Shown: positions 63,103-64,000 of the stretch, in pieces | How the letters are laid out: each line of letters begins with the position of its first letter | Numbering within the stretch: position 1 is the stretch's first letter | Assembly: GCF_900115635.1 (NCBI RefSeq) | Contig: NZ_FOXE01000002.1 | Coordinates: 1-64,000 of the forward strand | Reading direction: 5' to 3' | Length of the DNA stretch: 64,000 nt | Origin: Oscillibacter sp. PC13 | GTDB taxonomy: Bacteria; Bacillota; Clostridia; Oscillospirales; Oscillospiraceae | Program-made: the position numbers and the translations under genes | Notes under the pieces: model-generated | Database searches by the model: none | What the model was told of the DNA's origin: nothing | Seen by the model: only the letters and a program-made list of their open reading frames with translations

Positions 63103-64000
63103 TTACCTCTTTGCCGTCTGCTCTCCCAGCTTCTCCTCTTTATCCTTAAGGAAAAACTTTCCTGGTGTCTCAAAGAACTCTTTTGTAGTTTGTACAATCT
63201 CTTTGTGAAGCAGAATAATGGCAATTAGATTTGGGAAAAGGATTACAGCCAGTGACAGATCCAAAAAGTTCCATAAGTAAGTTGCGGTGCCAACGGATCC
63301 CAGGGGAATTAGAAGGATGCAGATAATACGATAGGCAATAGCCGCCTTGTTGCTGTTGAACAGGAATTCTGCCTGCTTTTCACCGTACCAGATTAAAACA
63401 ATCAGCGTGGAGAACACGAAGAGAATCAGGGATAACGTAATCAGGTAACCCCCCATTTTGCCAAACGCAGAACTGAATGCAAAGGTTGCCAGCCCAGCGC
63501 CTTCCATAAATGCTGCTGCCGGATCTTCCCACGCCCCTGTGCTCAGCACAACGAAAGCCGTACAGGTGCAGATCACAATGGTATCCAAAAAGATCTCCGT
63601 AATTCCCCACAAGCCCTGGCGTGCCGGATGGTCGGTAGTTGCGCTAGCATGGGCAATCGGAGCCGTGCCAAGTCCAGCCTCATTTGAATACACACCGCGG
63701 GCAAATCCCCAGCGGACAGCCATGGCCACCGTGGATCCGGCAAAGCCGCCGATTGCAGCACTTGGTGTAAATGCACTTTTGAAAATTAATGCAAGCATAG
63801 CAGGAACCTGCGCAATATTGAGAATCACAATAATCAGTGCTGCCACAACATAAATTCCAGCCATAACAGGTACCATTTTCTCCGTAAACTTGCCCAGAGA
63901 CTTAATTCCGCCGATCAAAACAAGAGCAGTTAAGATCATAATAACGATGCCGGTAGCAATCGGTGGAATTCCTAAGGAAGTTTGGGCCGACCCGGCCAGC
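63103..64000 (-). CDS. Alanine/glycine:cation symporter (AGCS family), 5' end beyond the window
   Basis: The C-terminal 298 residues of an AGCS-family Na+:alanine/glycine symporter. The frame is open to the right edge, so the N-terminus is missing. Family marks are RWGFARGVYSNEAGLGTAPIAHASA (shown here as GVYSNEAGLGTAPIAHA) and LFVFSTLIVLIWYGEKQ. It is co-directional with alr 30 bp downstream, supporting alanine as a substrate. Confidence 0.92.
   Translation of the reverse strand, partial: LAGSAQTSLGIPPIATGIVIMILTALVLIGGIKSLGKFTEKMVPVMAGIYVVAALIIVILNIAQVPAMLALIFKSAFTPSAAIGGFAGSTVAMAVRWGFARGVYSNEAGLGTAPIAHASATTDHPARQGLWGITEIFLDTIVICTCTAFVVLSTGAWEDPAAAFMEGAGLATFAFSSAFGKMGGYLITLSLILFVFSTLIVLIWYGEKQAEFLFNSNKAAIAYRIICILLIPLGSVGTATYLWNFLDLSLAVILFPNLIAIILLHKEIVQTTKEFFETPGKFFLKDKEEKLGEQTAKR

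Overview
The window looks like chromosome from a mid-GC anaerobic Clostridia, most like the Oscillospiraceae (Oscillibacter/Dysosmobacter type). Pointers are the purine-rich Shine-Dalgarno sites, frequent TTG/GTG starts, an Fe-S serine dehydratase, class B sortase with Cna-B/SpaA-type surface proteins, a DUF4860 pilin cluster and several Firmicutes riboswitch classes. The genus is an inference, not read directly. About 50 protein genes and the 5' end of a 16S rRNA are present. Most genes lie on the minus strand. The last genes (alr, AGCS symporter) look more A/T-rich than the rest.

Layout. 1-550: 5' end of a 16S gene read leftward, preceded by three tandem strong promoters. 559-14527: transport and amino-acid metabolism (PutP-type symporter with a TetR gene, DapF, a DAACS symporter, serine dehydratase SdaAB/SdaAA), an 8-oxoguanine-type deaminase, an XRE regulator, a TIM-barrel protein, a macrodomain protein, a membrane GGDEF protein, an ABC-F ATPase and an RluA pseudouridine synthase. 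14569-24882: PepD, XpaC-like/DUF896, YlmH with an ABC exporter, a zinc-ribbon/Ig-like protein, uridine kinase, and a BirA-ChrA-ChrA-ProX operon. 24991-44312: the accessory core, holding a class B sortase, a 1326-residue surface protein, a 4337-residue surface protein and a 153-residue protein of unknown function. 44477-50791: a type IV pilus-like operon, a transglutaminase-like lipoprotein and a BTAD regulator ending in a degenerate GGDEF-like domain. 50838-61784: a lysine-riboswitch NhaC-family transporter, UraA with a leader-peptide attenuator, DUF523/DUF3783/Nudix genes, a Mn2+-riboswitch P-type ATPase, an APC permease, an omega-amidase-like hydrolase and a short MGMT-like protein. 61945-64000: alanine racemase and an alanine/glycine symporter that runs off the edge.

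The most interesting part is 24991-50791. Both large surface-protein genes carry a class I cyclic-di-GMP (GEMM) riboswitch just upstream of the start codon. In both, the 3' strand of the P1 stem can instead pair with the Shine-Dalgarno/start region, which predicts translational ON switches. Both transcription units also begin with the same promoter module: two TGTAACC-like heptamers 12 bp apart, the nearer one 9 bp from a TATACT -10 box. This geometry resembles SARP/BTAD-regulated promoters, and a BTAD regulator lies nearby. The C-terminal sorting signals are a P(T/A)KTGD variant beside a dedicated sortase B. The inferred system is a cyclic-di-GMP-controlled surface/adhesion programme with linked pilus genes, analogous to Clostridioides difficile but built with a different switch. 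A second notable element is a 25-codon leader peptide with a pyrimidine-rich tract ending at an intrinsic terminator before uraA. It resembles E. coli pyrBI attenuation and is unexpected in a Firmicute.
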